Notes: a model not told the origin generated them from the sequence alone. DNA of 64,000 nt from Streptomyces hygroscopicus subsp. hygroscopicus (GCF_030269125.1 NZ_BSSM01000008.1:248001-312000), one strand, 5' to 3'; shown: positions 7,028 through 16,713, numbered from the stretch's first letter. A program made the numbers and translations.

Positions 7028-8716
7028 ATGTCTGAGATCAACACCCCGCTGCCCCGCCAGGTCGCCGACGCGTACGTCGACGATCTCATCGCCCTCGACC
7101 CGGTGACCGGCACCTACCTCGGTGTGCAGGAGAGTTCGCGTACGCTGCCCGACTACTCGCCCGCGGGTCAGGAGGCGCTCGCGGAGCTGTCCCGGACCAC
7201 CCTCGCGAAGCTGGACGAGGCGGAGCGCCGGCCCGGCGCGGACAGCGACGCGGAGCGGCGCTGCGGGCGGCTGCTGCGGGAGCGGCTGACCGCCGAACTG
7301 GCCGTGCACGAGGCGGACGAACACCTGCGCGCGGTCGGCAACATGCACACCCCCGGCCACTCGGTGCGGGACATCTTCACGGTGATGCCGGCGGAGACCG
7401 AGGAGGACTGGGCGGCGATCGCCGAGCGGCTGCGCGCGGTGCCGGGCGCGCTCGCCGGTTACCGCGAGTCGCTCCAACTGGGCCTGGACCGCAAGCTGTT
7501 CGCGGCGCCGCGACCGACCGAGACCTTCATCGGGCAGCTCACCGAGTGGATCGACACGGACGGCGAGGGCCGTGGCTGGTACGAGGAGTTCGCCGCCGCC
7601 GGCCCCGACACGCTGCGCACCGAGCTGGACGAGGCGGCCCGCGGTGCCACCGCCGCCCTGACCGAACTGCGCGACTGGCTCCGGGCGGTGTACGCGCCGG
7701 CCGTCGAGGGCGCCCCGAACGTCGTGGGCCGGGAGCGGTACGCGCGCTGGGCGCGCTACTTCAACGGCACCGACCTGGACCTGGACGAGGCGTACGCGTA
7801 CGGCTGGTCGGAGTTCCACCGCATCCTCGGCGAGATGAAGCGCGAGGCCGAGAAGATCCTGCCCGGCGCCGAGACCCCCTGGGTGGCGCTGGCGCACCTG
7901 GACGAGCACGGCCGGCACATCGGCGTCGACGAGGTCCGCGACTGGCTGCAGGGCCTGATGGACCGGGCGATCTCGGACCTGGACGGCACGCACTTCGAAC
8001 TCGCCGAGCGGGTCCGGCGGGTGGAGTCGCGCATCGCCCCGCCCGGCGGCGCGGCGGCCCCGTACTACACGGGCCCCTCGGAGGACTTCTCCCGGCCCGG
8101 CCGCACCTGGCTGCCCACCATGGGCCTGGACCGCTTCCCGGTCTACGACCTGGTCTCCACCTGGTACCACGAGGGCGTCCCCGGCCACCACCTCCAGCTC
8201 GCGCAGTGGGCGCACGTGGCCGAGAACCTCTCCCGTTACCAGGCGACGGTCGGCATCGTCAGTGCCAACGCCGAGGGGTGGGCGCTGTACGCGGAGCGGC
8301 TGATGGACGAGCTGGGTTACCTCGCCGACCCGGAGGAGCGCCTCGGCTACCTGGACGCGCAGATGATGCGCGCGACCCGGGTGATCGTGGACATCGGCAT
8401 GCACCTGGAGCTGGAGATCCCGGCGGACTCCCCGTTCCACCCCGGTGGGCGCTGGACGCCGGAGCTGGCGCAGGAGTTCTTCGGCGCGCACACCAGCCGT
8501 CCCGCGGACTTCGTGGAGAGCGAGCTGACCCGCTACCTGACCATCCCGGGCCAGGCCATCGGCTACAAGCTGGGCGAGCGGGCCTGGCTGCTGGGCCGGG
8601 AGCGGGCGCGGGAGCGGCACGGCGCGTCGTTCGATCTGAAGTCCTGGCACATGGCGGCCCTCTCCCAGGGCTCCCTGGGCCTGGACGACCTGGTGGACGA
8701 GCTGTCCCGGCTCTGA
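7028..8716 (+). CDS. DUF885 family metallopeptidase-like protein
   Basis: 562 residues covering the whole DUF885 family. The diagnostic block YHEGVPGHHLQLAQ near residue 380 holds an HE..HH zinc-binding arrangement related to gluzincin peptidases, and ANAEGWALYAERLMDELG near 418 supplies the downstream glutamate typical of these enzymes. There is no signal peptide or membrane segment, so it is cytoplasmic. An in-frame ATG at 7019 is rejected as start because the GAGG ribosome site abuts it; the ATG at 7028 has proper spacing. Peptide substrates are likely but unproven. Confidence 0.9.
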   Translation: MSEINTPLPRQVADAYVDDLIALDPVTGTYLGVQESSRTLPDYSPAGQEALAELSRTTLAKLDEAERRPGADSDAERRCGRLLRERLTAELAVHEADEHLRAVGNMHTPGHSVRDIFTVMPAETEEDWAAIAERLRAVPGALAGYRESLQLGLDRKLFAAPRPTETFIGQLTEWIDTDGEGRGWYEEFAAAGPDTLRTELDEAARGATAALTELRDWLRAVYAPAVEGAPNVVGRERYARWARYFNGTDLDLDEAYAYGWSEFHRILGEMKREAEKILPGAETPWVALAHLDEHGRHIGVDEVRDWLQGLMDRAISDLDGTHFELAERVRRVESRIAPPGGAAAPYYTGPSEDFSRPGRTWLPTMGLDRFPVYDLVSTWYHEGVPGHHLQLAQWAHVAENLSRYQATVGIVSANAEGWALYAERLMDELGYLADPEERLGYLDAQMMRATRVIVDIGMHLELEIPADSPFHPGGRWTPELAQEFFGAHTSRPADFVESELTRYLTIPGQAIGYKLGERAWLLGRERARERHGASFDLKSWHMAALSQGSLGLDDLVDELSRL

Positions 8717-8867
8717 CCACCGGGTCCTGGGCCTCACTCGATCGGCGTGCCCGGCGCGCGGGTCCCCCGGCTCGGCTCCCATGCTGGCGAACGGGGGACG
8801 ACCGCTGTCCGGGCCCGCCGCGCCAGCCGCGTGGCGCGCCGCGGACCTGGCCACCGGAAGGGCGTCG

Positions 8868-9104
8868 ATGAGGCTCGTCGTCGATCTCAACAAGTGTCAG
8901 GGGTACGCGCAGTGCGCGTTCCTCGCGCCGGACGTCTTCGCCATGCACGGCGAGGAGTCGCTGGTCTACGACCCGCAGCCCGACCACGAGCAGCGCGAGC
9001 GGCTGGCGCGGGCCGTGGCCGCCTGCCCGGTGCAGGCGATCACGGCCGACGGGGTGGACCCGGACGGGGCCTCCCGGGGCCCGGAGGTCCCCGATGGCCG
9101 CTGA
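8868..9104 (+). CDS. [3Fe-4S] ferredoxin of the P450 electron chain
   Basis: 78 residues: a small single-cluster ferredoxin. The cysteines appear as KCQGYAQC near the N-terminus and ACPVQAI further on. The missing second-position cysteine in the first motif is typical of [3Fe-4S] ferredoxins that serve actinomycete P450s. It is preceded by a GGAAGGG ribosome site and overlaps the reductase start by 11 bp, so the two are translationally coupled. With the reductase and P450 that follow, it completes a class I P450 electron-transfer chain. Confidence 0.93.
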   Translation: MRLVVDLNKCQGYAQCAFLAPDVFAMHGEESLVYDPQPDHEQRERLARAVAACPVQAITADGVDPDGASRGPEVPDGR

Positions 9105-10485
9105 CCACATGGACCGGCTCCGGCGCGAGGGCCGGATCGCGATCGTGGGGGCCTCGCTGGCCGGGCTGCGGGCGGCCGAGACGCTGCGCGCCGAGGGCTT
9201 CGCCGGGGAGCTGACCCTGATCGGCGACGAGCCCTACGAGCCGTACGACCGCCCGCCGCTGTCCAAGGCGGTCCTGCTGGGCCGGGCGGCCCCGCATCGC
9301 ACCGAGCTGCCCCGGCGCCGGGAGATCGACGCGAAATGGCGGCTCGGCGTGGCGGCCACCGGGCTGGACCTGACGGCCAGGCGGGTGCGGCTGGCCGACG
9401 GGGACGAGGTGGAGTACGACCGGTTGCTCATCGCCACCGGGGTGCGTGCCCGGCCCTGGCCGAAGGAGTCGGAGGCGGGGCTGGACGGCGTCTTCCTGCT
9501 GCGCACCCGGGACGACGCGGCCGGGCTGCACCAGCGGCTGCGTTCGGGGCCGCGCCGGGTGTTCGTGATCGGTGCCGGGTTCGCGGGCTGCGAGGTCGCC
9601 TCCGCGTGCCGGGAGCAGGGCATCGAGGTCACGGTGGCGGAGCGGGCGGGCGCGCCGCTGGTGGGCGCGCTCGGCGGGGTGGTCGGCGCGGTCGCCGCGG
9701 AGCTGATGCGCGAGCAAGGTGTCGATCTGCGCACCCGGGTGACGGTGACCGCGCTGGAGGGCGATCCGGCCGGACGGGTGCGGGCGGTCCATCTGTCCGA
9801 CGAGAGCGTGGTCGAGGCGGACGTGGTCGTGGTCTCGCTGGGTTCGCTGCGCAACACCGAGTGGCTGGCCGGTTCGGGGCTCGGCGCGGGGCCCCGGGGC
9901 ATCGCCTGTGACGCGGGCTGCCGGGCCTTCGACTTCCGGGGCATCGTCACCGACGACGTGTTCGTGGCGGGCGATGTGGCGCGCTCCCCGCACGCCTTGT
10001 TCGAATACCAGTTCCTGTCCCTCGAACACTGGGGCAACGCGGTGGCGCAGGCGGAGACGGCCGCGCACAACATGATCTGCGGCGGCGCCGACCGGCGCCC
10101 GCACCTGTGGATGCCGGCGTTCTGGTCCTCGCAGTTCGGAGTGAACATCAAGTCCGTCGGAGTGCCCCCGATGGGCGAGGAGCTGATGATCACGCAGGGC
10201 TCGACGGCGGAGCGCCGGTTCGTCGGGGTCTACGGCCACAAGGGCCGGGTGGTGGCCGCGGTGAGTTTCGACAACACGCGGTGGCTGGAGTTCTACCAGC
10301 GGGCGATCGAGCGGGGGGCGCCGTTCCCGGTGGAGTACCCGACGCTGGACCGGCGCCCCGAGCACCGGCGCCCGGTGCCGGCCGACTTCCCCGACCCGTC
10401 CCTGCCGACCCACGGCCCGATGGTGACCCTCGGCGGCTACTCGCCGTCCGACACCCAGCTCGTCTTCCACCCCGCCCGCCACTGA
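9094..10485 (+). CDS. FAD-dependent ferredoxin reductase
   Basis: 463 residues. The FAD-binding Rossmann motif is IVGASLAGLRAAETL near residue 12, followed by the YEPYDRPPLSK block characteristic of rubredoxin/ferredoxin reductases such as putidaredoxin reductase. The NAD(P)H site is VIGAGFAGCEVAS near 160, and the second FAD motif is VTDDVFVAGDVARSP near 285. It should carry electrons from NAD(P)H to the overlapping ferredoxin. There is another in-frame ATG at codon 6, so the precise start is uncertain. At about 460 residues it is slightly longer than typical members because of a C-terminal extension ending in a Pro-rich stretch. Confidence 0.93.
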   Translation: MAADHMDRLRREGRIAIVGASLAGLRAAETLRAEGFAGELTLIGDEPYEPYDRPPLSKAVLLGRAAPHRTELPRRREIDAKWRLGVAATGLDLTARRVRLADGDEVEYDRLLIATGVRARPWPKESEAGLDGVFLLRTRDDAAGLHQRLRSGPRRVFVIGAGFAGCEVASACREQGIEVTVAERAGAPLVGALGGVVGAVAAELMREQGVDLRTRVTVTALEGDPAGRVRAVHLSDESVVEADVVVVSLGSLRNTEWLAGSGLGAGPRGIACDAGCRAFDFRGIVTDDVFVAGDVARSPHALFEYQFLSLEHWGNAVAQAETAAHNMICGGADRRPHLWMPAFWSSQFGVNIKSVGVPPMGEELMITQGSTAERRFVGVYGHKGRVVAAVSFDNTRWLEFYQRAIERGAPFPVEYPTLDRRPEHRRPVPADFPDPSLPTHGPMVTLGGYSPSDTQLVFHPARH

Positions 10486-10533
10486 GCCCCCGCACCGACT
10501 GCCCCACCCCCGGACACGCCCCAAGGACCCGTC

Positions 10534-11775
10534 ATGACGCAAGACTCGCTCGTGCGCCGGATCACCGACTTCGCCAACCGCGCCGACCCGTACCCGGTGT
10601 ACCAGGAACTCCGCAGGACACCGGTGCTGCACGAGGAGGACGGCGGCCCCTACGTCATCAGCTCCTACTGGGACATCGAGGCGTTGCTGCACGACCCGCG
10701 GATCAGCTCCGACGCGGCCAACCTGGCGGCCGCCGGGGAGGACGTGCTGCTCCAGTCGGAGGAGACGGGCGGGCTTCCGCCGTCGTTCCTGCGCCTCGAC
10801 CCGCCCGAGCACGACCGGCTGCGGCGCATCGCCAACAGCGCCTTCGGACCCCCGCACCGGCCGCACCGGATCGACGGCATGCGGGGCGAGCTGCGGGAGA
10901 TCGTCACCGGGCTGATCGACGGCATCGGGGAGGCGCGGCGGATCGACCTGGTCGACCAGTTCGCGTATCCCTTCCCGGTGACGGTGATCTGCCGGCTCCT
11001 CGGGGTGCCCCGGGAGGACGAGCCGCGCTTTCGCGCCTGGGTCGATCCCCTGGTCGCGAGCCTCGACCCGAGCACCCGGCGGGACGCGGACGAGGACTTC
11101 GTCAAGGCGGCGCGGGAGGCCCGGATGCAGCTCGGCATGTACCTGGCCGGGCTGGTCGAGGAGCGCGCCGGGGAGCCCCGCGACGATCTGCTGTCCGACC
11201 TGGTGCGCGGCGGTGGCCCGGACGGCGCCATGACGATGATGGAGGTGCTCAGCACGTCCGTCCTGCTGCTCATCGCGGGCCACGAGACGACCGTCAACCT
11301 GATCACCAACGGCATGCTCACGCTGCTGCGCCACCCGGACGTGCTGGAGCGGCTGCGCCACGACCCGCACCTCGCGCCCCGGCTCGTGGAGGAACTGCTG
11401 CGCTACGAACCGCCGGTGCAACTGGTGCCGCAGCGCACCTGCATCACCGACATCGAGGTGCGCGGCGTGACGATCCCGAAGGGCTCGCGGATCTGGCTGG
11501 TACTGGCCGCGGGCAACCGGGACCCGGAGCGGTTCACGGACCCCGAGCGGTTCGACCCGGACCGCGAGGACATCCAGCACCTCGGCTTCGGCAGCGGCAT
11601 CCACATCTGCTTCGGCGCGCCGCTGGCCCGCCTGGAGACGCAGATCGCGCTGACCGAGCTGGCCCGGCGGCTGGAGAACCCGCGCCTGGTGCAGGACCCG
11701 CCGCCGTACCGGGAGAACGCGGTGCTGCGCGGCCCCCGGCACCTGGAGATCGCCTTCGACGGCGTACGGCCCTGA
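10534..11775 (+). CDS. Cytochrome P450
   Basis: 413 residues, normal for a soluble bacterial P450. The I-helix oxygen-activation motif AGHETT lies near residue 249 and the ExxR of the K helix (EELLRYEPP) near 286. The heme loop FGSGIHICFGAPLARLE carries the proximal cysteine near 359. The gene follows its ferredoxin and ferredoxin reductase by 48 bp and is probably cotranscribed with them. The substrate is unknown; no biosynthetic genes surround it, so a xenobiotic or housekeeping lipid oxidation is as likely as a secondary metabolite. Confidence 0.95.
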   Translation: MTQDSLVRRITDFANRADPYPVYQELRRTPVLHEEDGGPYVISSYWDIEALLHDPRISSDAANLAAAGEDVLLQSEETGGLPPSFLRLDPPEHDRLRRIANSAFGPPHRPHRIDGMRGELREIVTGLIDGIGEARRIDLVDQFAYPFPVTVICRLLGVPREDEPRFRAWVDPLVASLDPSTRRDADEDFVKAAREARMQLGMYLAGLVEERAGEPRDDLLSDLVRGGGPDGAMTMMEVLSTSVLLLIAGHETTVNLITNGMLTLLRHPDVLERLRHDPHLAPRLVEELLRYEPPVQLVPQRTCITDIEVRGVTIPKGSRIWLVLAAGNRDPERFTDPERFDPDREDIQHLGFGSGIHICFGAPLARLETQIALTELARRLENPRLVQDPPPYRENAVLRGPRHLEIAFDGVRP

Positions 11776-11794
11776 CCCGCGCGTGAACGGCCGG

Positions 11795-12307
11795 CTAGGC
11801 GAGCCTGCTGAGCCGTACCAGCCCCACCCAGGTCTCCGGGCCGGGCTGGGCGTAGGCGGCGTGCACGCTGTACGACCCCGCGGGGAGCGGCACGCGCAGG
11901 TGCTCCTGCCGGTCCGCCTCACCGCCCGGCCAGGCCGAGTCGAACAGCACCACGGGCCCCGGCACCTCCCAGCGCAGCTCCTGCTCCCACACCGCGCCCT
12001 CCAGCGCGGCGGGGACACCGGCCAGCAGTTCGCGCTCGGAGTCCGCGGCGGACCAGCGTACGAAGGTGCCGTGCTCGGGCAGATAGGTGGTGGCGGCCGG
12101 TTCGTCACCGAGGACGAGGGCCGCGCTGTCGCCGACCGGGAGCAGCCCGGCGTATCCCGGGACCTCGCAGGCCCGGTCGTAGTCCGTGTCGAGTTCCTCG
12201 CTGTCGGCGCCCGCCCAGAACGGCAGGACCACCTCCGGAACGGCGATCAGGGGGCCGCCGCCCGACTCCACCCACTCCAGCACTCCGCGATCTTCAAACC
12301 GAGCCAT
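11795..12307 (-). CDS. Imm21-like immunity family protein
   Basis: 170 residues. The pattern WVESGGGPLIAVPEVVLPFW, TDYDRACEVPGYAGLLPVGD, LVLGDEPAATTYLP and VRWSAADSERELL resembles the Imm21 immunity family seen across Streptomyces. No signal peptide or membrane helix is present. The family was defined by association with polymorphic toxins, but no toxin gene lies nearby, so it is either an orphan immunity gene or has another role. It converges on the P450 gene (19 bp between stop codons) and lies just downstream of sbcC on the same strand. Confidence 0.6.
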   Translation of the reverse strand: MARFEDRGVLEWVESGGGPLIAVPEVVLPFWAGADSEELDTDYDRACEVPGYAGLLPVGDSAALVLGDEPAATTYLPEHGTFVRWSAADSERELLAGVPAALEGAVWEQELRWEVPGPVVLFDSAWPGGEADRQEHLRVPLPAGSYSVHAAYAQPGPETWVGLVRLSRLA

Positions 12308-12372
12308 GGGCGAAGAACCTACACGTCCGCGAAACGGCGGCAGAACCCGCCCGGCACCGGCGCCGACGGAGG

Positions 12373-15372
12373 TCAGCCGGTGCCCCGTTGCCGCAGCGTG
12401 GAGCCGGATCGGCCCTTGACGACCTCCAGTTGGGCGTGGACGCGGCGGCGCAGGTCGGCGACGTGGCTGACGATGCCGACGCTGCGGTCGCGTTCGCGCA
12501 GGCCGTCGAGGACGTCGAGGACCTCGTCCAGGGTCTGGTCGTCCAGGCTGCCGAAGCCCTCGTCGATGAAGAGGGTGTCCAGGCGCACCCCGCCCGCCTC
12601 GTCGGTGACGACGTCGGCGAGACCGAGGGCGAGCGCCAGGGAGGCGAAGAAGGTCTCACCGCCCGAGAGGGTGGCGGTGTCCCGCTCGCGGCCGGTCCAG
12701 GCGTCCACGACGTGCAGCCCGAGCCCGCTGCGGCCGCGTCCGCTGCGGTCGTCGGAGTGCACGAGGGTGTAACGGCCTGAGGACATGCGCTGGAGGCGGG
12801 CGGTCGCGGCGGCGGCGACCTGTTCCAGGCGGGCGGCGAGCACGTACGACTCCAGGCGCATCTTGCGCTCGTTGTCGGCGGAGGTGCCCGCGGTGAGGGC
12901 GGCGAGCCGGGCGACCCGGTCGTACTCCGCGCGCAGCGGGGCGAGCCCGCGCACCGCCTCGGTGGCGCGGGCGGAGAGGCGGTCCAGTTCGGCGCAGCAG
13001 CGGGCGGCGGCGTCGCGGGCGGAGGCGGCCTCGCGCAGCCGGCGCTCGGCCTCGGCCGCGGCCCGTTCGGCGGCGGCCGGGTCGGCGGGCGGGAGCTGGG
13101 CGGCGGCCGCCGTGTCGGCCTCGGCCAGCACGGCCCGCACGGCGGCCTCCTCCGACTGCCGGGCGTCCAGTCGGTGTTGCAGCTCGCGGTGGGCCGCGTC
13201 GGTGAGCAGGGCGGCGGCCGCCTCCTGCGGGGTGGCGAAGCCGGCGCGGTAGGCGGCGTCGGCGAGGCGGGCGTCGGCGGCCTTGAGGCGCTGTGCGGTG
13301 TCCTCGGCGGCGCGTACGGCTTCGGCGGCCCCGGTGAGCAGCGCGGCCCGCCGCTCCAGCTGGGCGGCGCGCGCGGCCACGCTGTCGGCGCCGCCGCGCG
13401 CCTGGGCCAACTCCGCCTCCAGCTGGGCCTGTTCGCGTTCCAGGGCCTCGCGCCGGGTGAGCCTGGAGGCGGCCCGTACCGCGGCCTGCTGCCGGTCGGC
13501 GAGGCGCCGTTCGCGCTCCTGCTCGGCGCCCCGCAACTCCTCGTGGGCGGCGTGCAGGGCGGAGGCGGCCCGGCGGGAGTGGGCGTACTCCCGCTCCAGC
13601 GCGTCGGCTTCGGCGACCAGTCGGCCGGTGGAGGTGTCGCCGGCCTCGGCGGTGGCGGCGGCGAGGTCCGCGCGGACGGCGGCCAGGTGCCGCTCGGCCT
13701 CGGCGCGGTGCCGGTCGGCCTCCTGGGAGGCGGCGTGGGCCCGCTCCTCGGCGGCGCGGTCCACGTGACCGGCGACCTTGCGGGCGGGCGCGGGGTGTTC
13801 GGTGGCGCCGCAGACGGCGCAGGGTTCGCCGGCGGTGAGACGGGCGGCGAGTTCGGCGGCGATGCCGTCCAGCCGCTGTTCCTTGAGGTCGAGCCAGTGG
13901 GCGCGGGCGTCGAGGGCGCGCTGCTCGGCGTCCCGCGCCTGCTGTCCGGCCGCCTCCAGGTCGGCGGTGAGCGCGTCGCGGGTGCGGGCCGCCGCCAGGC
14001 GCCTTCGCATCGGCTCGCGCTGGACGTCGAGCTGTTCGGCGCGGGTGGCGGCCTCGTGGGCGGCGTCGATCCGCGCCTGGAGGGCCGTGCGGGTCTCGTC
14101 CCAGCCCTCCAGCCAGGCTTCGGCCTCGCGCAGCACGTCCTCGTCGGCGCGCTCCTGCCGGTCCAGATCGGCCCGTTGCGAGGTGAGTCCGGCCAGGCGG
14201 TGCTCGGCACGCCGGGCGGCGTCCAGCCCGCCCAGCTCCTCGGCGGCGCGGCGCGCGGCGGCGGCGAGCCCGCTCGCGTCGGCGTCGGCGAGGGGTGTGG
14301 GCAGGGCGCCGCGGGCGCGGGCCTCGGCGGCGTCGGCCCCGCGGTGCTCCCGCTCGGCCTCCTCCCGCAACGCCAGCGCGGGGGCGACCGCCTCCGCCCT
14401 GCGGGAGCGCTCCATGCGCTCCCGGTCGGCGTGGTGCTCGTCGGCCCGCTCCCGGAGGCGTTCGGCGCGACGGCGCGCCTCGGCGAAGCGGCTCTGCAAC
14501 CGGGTGAGTTCGCGTACGCCGTCGAGGGCTCGGCGGGCGACGGCGTGGACGGACTCGGCGGCGGTGAGGCGGCTGTGGGCGACGGCGAGGCGTTCGCGGG
14601 CGGTGCTGCGGGCGACGGCGGCGGCGCCGAGCACGGTCTCCGCCAGGCCCGGGTCGCCCGGCGCCAGCTCGGGCAGCTCCATGGCGCCGCCGGCCTCCTG
14701 CTGCATGCGGTGGGCGTCGGCGAGCAGGGCCGCGTCGCCCTCGCGCACCCGGGTCTCGGCGGCCCGGCGCCGCTCGGCGAGGCGCTTCTCCACGTCGGCG
14801 AAGCGCTGGGTGTCGAAGAGGCGGCCCAGCAGCCGGCCGCGGGCCTCGGCGTCGGCGCGCAGGAAGCGGGCGAAGTCGCCCTGGGGCAGCAGCACGACCT
14901 GGCAGAACTGCTCGCGGCTCATACCGAGCAGCTGCTCGAACTCGACGCCGATCTCCTGGTGGGAGCGGCTGAGGTCCCGCCAGGCGCCCGCCGTCGCGTC
15001 GTACTCGCGCAGCCAGGTCTGGGCCTTGTCGACGGTGGTGCCCTTGCCGCGCAGCTTGGGCCGCTCCCAGGGCGGCTGCCGGGTGACCTCCAACCGGCGT
15101 TGGGCGATGGTGAGTTCGAGACGGATCTCGGTGCGGGTACGGGGCTCCGCGTGGTCGCTGCGCAGGTTCATGCCCTGGCCCGCGCCGCTCTGGCGGGCGC
15201 CGGGCACGGAGCCGTACAACGCGTAGCAGACGGCGTCCAGGACGGAGGTCTTGCCCGCGCCGGTGGGGCCGTGCAGCAGGAAGAGCCCGGCGGCGGACAG
15301 GGCGTCGAAGTCGACGCTCTGGGTGGTGCCGAAGGGTCCGAAGGCGGTGATGTCGAGCCGGTGGAGCCTCAC
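12373..15372 (-). CDS. sbcC: Exonuclease SbcC, SMC-like ATPase subunit
   Basis: 999 residues. The Walker A motif GPTGAGKTSVLDA is near residue 35. Long Ala/Arg/Glu-rich coiled coils follow on both sides of the zinc hook CAVCG near 521. The ABC signature LSGGETFFASLALALGLADV is near 905 and the Walker B LDTLFIDEGFGSLD near 935. SbcC forms with SbcD a Mre11-Rad50-type complex that cuts hairpins and blocked DNA ends. The GTG start overlaps the sbcD stop as GTGA, giving tight translational coupling. The coiled-coil region is extremely Ala-rich, as is usual in Streptomyces. Confidence 0.97.
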   Translation of the reverse strand: MRLHRLDITAFGPFGTTQSVDFDALSAAGLFLLHGPTGAGKTSVLDAVCYALYGSVPGARQSGAGQGMNLRSDHAEPRTRTEIRLELTIAQRRLEVTRQPPWERPKLRGKGTTVDKAQTWLREYDATAGAWRDLSRSHQEIGVEFEQLLGMSREQFCQVVLLPQGDFARFLRADAEARGRLLGRLFDTQRFADVEKRLAERRRAAETRVREGDAALLADAHRMQQEAGGAMELPELAPGDPGLAETVLGAAAVARSTARERLAVAHSRLTAAESVHAVARRALDGVRELTRLQSRFAEARRRAERLRERADEHHADRERMERSRRAEAVAPALALREEAEREHRGADAAEARARGALPTPLADADASGLAAAARRAAEELGGLDAARRAEHRLAGLTSQRADLDRQERADEDVLREAEAWLEGWDETRTALQARIDAAHEAATRAEQLDVQREPMRRRLAAARTRDALTADLEAAGQQARDAEQRALDARAHWLDLKEQRLDGIAAELAARLTAGEPCAVCGATEHPAPARKVAGHVDRAAEERAHAASQEADRHRAEAERHLAAVRADLAAATAEAGDTSTGRLVAEADALEREYAHSRRAASALHAAHEELRGAEQERERRLADRQQAAVRAASRLTRREALEREQAQLEAELAQARGGADSVAARAAQLERRAALLTGAAEAVRAAEDTAQRLKAADARLADAAYRAGFATPQEAAAALLTDAAHRELQHRLDARQSEEAAVRAVLAEADTAAAAQLPPADPAAAERAAAEAERRLREAASARDAAARCCAELDRLSARATEAVRGLAPLRAEYDRVARLAALTAGTSADNERKMRLESYVLAARLEQVAAAATARLQRMSSGRYTLVHSDDRSGRGRSGLGLHVVDAWTGRERDTATLSGGETFFASLALALGLADVVTDEAGGVRLDTLFIDEGFGSLDDQTLDEVLDVLDGLRERDRSVGIVSHVADLRRRVHAQLEVVKGRSGSTLRQRGTG

Positions 15373-16532
15373 TTGGCCACCTCCCGCGCGACGGCGTCGG
15401 CGCGGACGGCGTCGAACGCCTCGCGCAGCACGGCCGCCTCCCGCTCGTCGGGTCCGGCGCCCCGGACGTGGGCGACGAAGTCCTGGGCGATCTGCTGGTC
15501 GCTGCGGCCCGCCAGGCGCCGGGCGTAGGAGACCCGGGAATCGTCCGGAGCGCGCTCGGGGGCGAAGACCAGGCTCAGCGTGTGCGGGAAGCGCTCGGTG
15601 AGCCGGGCCATCGGTTCGGGCGGGCGGACGGCGTCGGTGAGGGTGGCCTCGACCCAGGCGTCCGCGTGGCGGTCGAGGTCCGGGTCGGCGAGCAGCTCCT
15701 CCAGGGTGCCGCGGATGCGGGCCAGCGGCCGGGGCACCGGGCAGTCGAGGCGCTCGGCGGTGACGGCGCCGTCGGCGGCGAGGTCGATGAGCCACATGCT
15801 CTTGCGGTGGTCGGCCTCGGAGAAGGAGTAGGCGAGCGGGGAGCCGGAGTAGCGCACGCGCTCGGTCAGGGTCTGGCAGCCGTGGAGGTGCCCGAGGGCC
15901 ACGTAGTCGGCGCCGTCGAAGACTCCGGCCGGTACGGCGGCCACCCCGCCGACGGTGATGTCCCGCTCGCTGTCGCTGGGCTGACCGCCGGTGACGAAGG
16001 CATGGGCGAGGACGACGCACCGGGTGCCCTCCGGGCGGGTGGCCAGGTCGGCGCGGACCCGGTCCATGGCGGCGGCGAGAACGGCCTCGTGCCCGGCCTT
16101 GTCCACCTTGAACTCGTCCCTCACCAGGGCGGGTTCGAGGTACGGCAGGCCGTAGAAGGCGACGTCCCCGTGGGCGTCTGCGAGCACCACCGGGGTGGCG
16201 ACGGCGGCCGGCTCGGTGCGCAGATGGATGCCGGCGCGGTCGATGAGCCCGGCGCCGACGCCGAGGCGACGGGCCGAGTCGTGGTTGCCCGAGATCATCA
16301 CCGTGGGCACGCCCAGTTCGGCGAGGCGGTGCAGGGCGTCGTCGAACAGCTCGACGGCGGCCAGCGGGGGCACCGCACGGTCGTACACGTCGCCCGACAC
16401 GACCACCGCGTCCACCTCGCGCTCGCGCACGGTGGCGACGAGGTGACCGATGAACCCGGCCTGGGCCCCGAGCATGCTCACCCGGTGGAAGGCCCTGCCG
16501 AGATGCCAGTCGGACGTGTGCAGGAGTCTCAT
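15369..16532 (-). CDS. sbcD: Exonuclease SbcD, Mre11-type nuclease subunit
   Basis: 387 residues with all calcineurin-like phosphoesterase motifs: TSDWHLGRAFH at the N-terminus, VVSGDVYDRA near residue 45, MISGNHDSA near 82, and later ALGHLHGCQ. These bind the two metal ions of the nuclease centre. It is the first gene of the sbcD-sbcC pair. An ATG start is clear. A 15-bp palindrome lies about 75 bp upstream and may regulate the pair. Confidence 0.97.
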   Translation of the reverse strand: MRLLHTSDWHLGRAFHRVSMLGAQAGFIGHLVATVREREVDAVVVSGDVYDRAVPPLAAVELFDDALHRLAELGVPTVMISGNHDSARRLGVGAGLIDRAGIHLRTEPAAVATPVVLADAHGDVAFYGLPYLEPALVRDEFKVDKAGHEAVLAAAMDRVRADLATRPEGTRCVVLAHAFVTGGQPSDSERDITVGGVAAVPAGVFDGADYVALGHLHGCQTLTERVRYSGSPLAYSFSEADHRKSMWLIDLAADGAVTAERLDCPVPRPLARIRGTLEELLADPDLDRHADAWVEATLTDAVRPPEPMARLTERFPHTLSLVFAPERAPDDSRVSYARRLAGRSDQQIAQDFVAHVRGAGPDEREAAVLREAFDAVRADAVAREVAK

Positions 16533-16605
16533 GACTCCCGAGACTAACGGCAGGGTCCGACAACACGGTTGGTCACTGCCGTACCACCCGCCATACCCGA
16601 CGCGC

Positions 16606-16620
16606 CATAAGTGACTTATG
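16606..16620. promoter_or_regulatory. Palindrome upstream of sbcDC
   Basis: CATAAGTGACTTATG has perfect 7-bp arms around a single G. It is unusually A/T-rich for this genome and lies 73 bp before the sbcD start codon. It looks like a repressor or activator site, and the cognate protein is unknown. Confidence 0.45.
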
Positions 16621-16713
16621 CCCGTTTCGTCACTTCTGCTCTTGCGCGTCCGCTCCTTGTGCCTCTGTTCCCCGCGCTTCCGCTCGTCACGCCTTCGTTC
16701 TCACCGCGTCCGC

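Noticed and set aside
8717..8867. Possible leader peptide before the ferredoxin gene
   Set aside because: A frame starting at ATG 8781 runs into the ferredoxin but lacks a ribosome site; the normal ferredoxin start has one.
13174..15528. A plus-strand open frame of 784 codons opposite sbcC
   Set aside because: Antisense of the repetitive Ala/Glu/Arg coiled-coil region of sbcC; the frame has no ribosome site and no family pattern.
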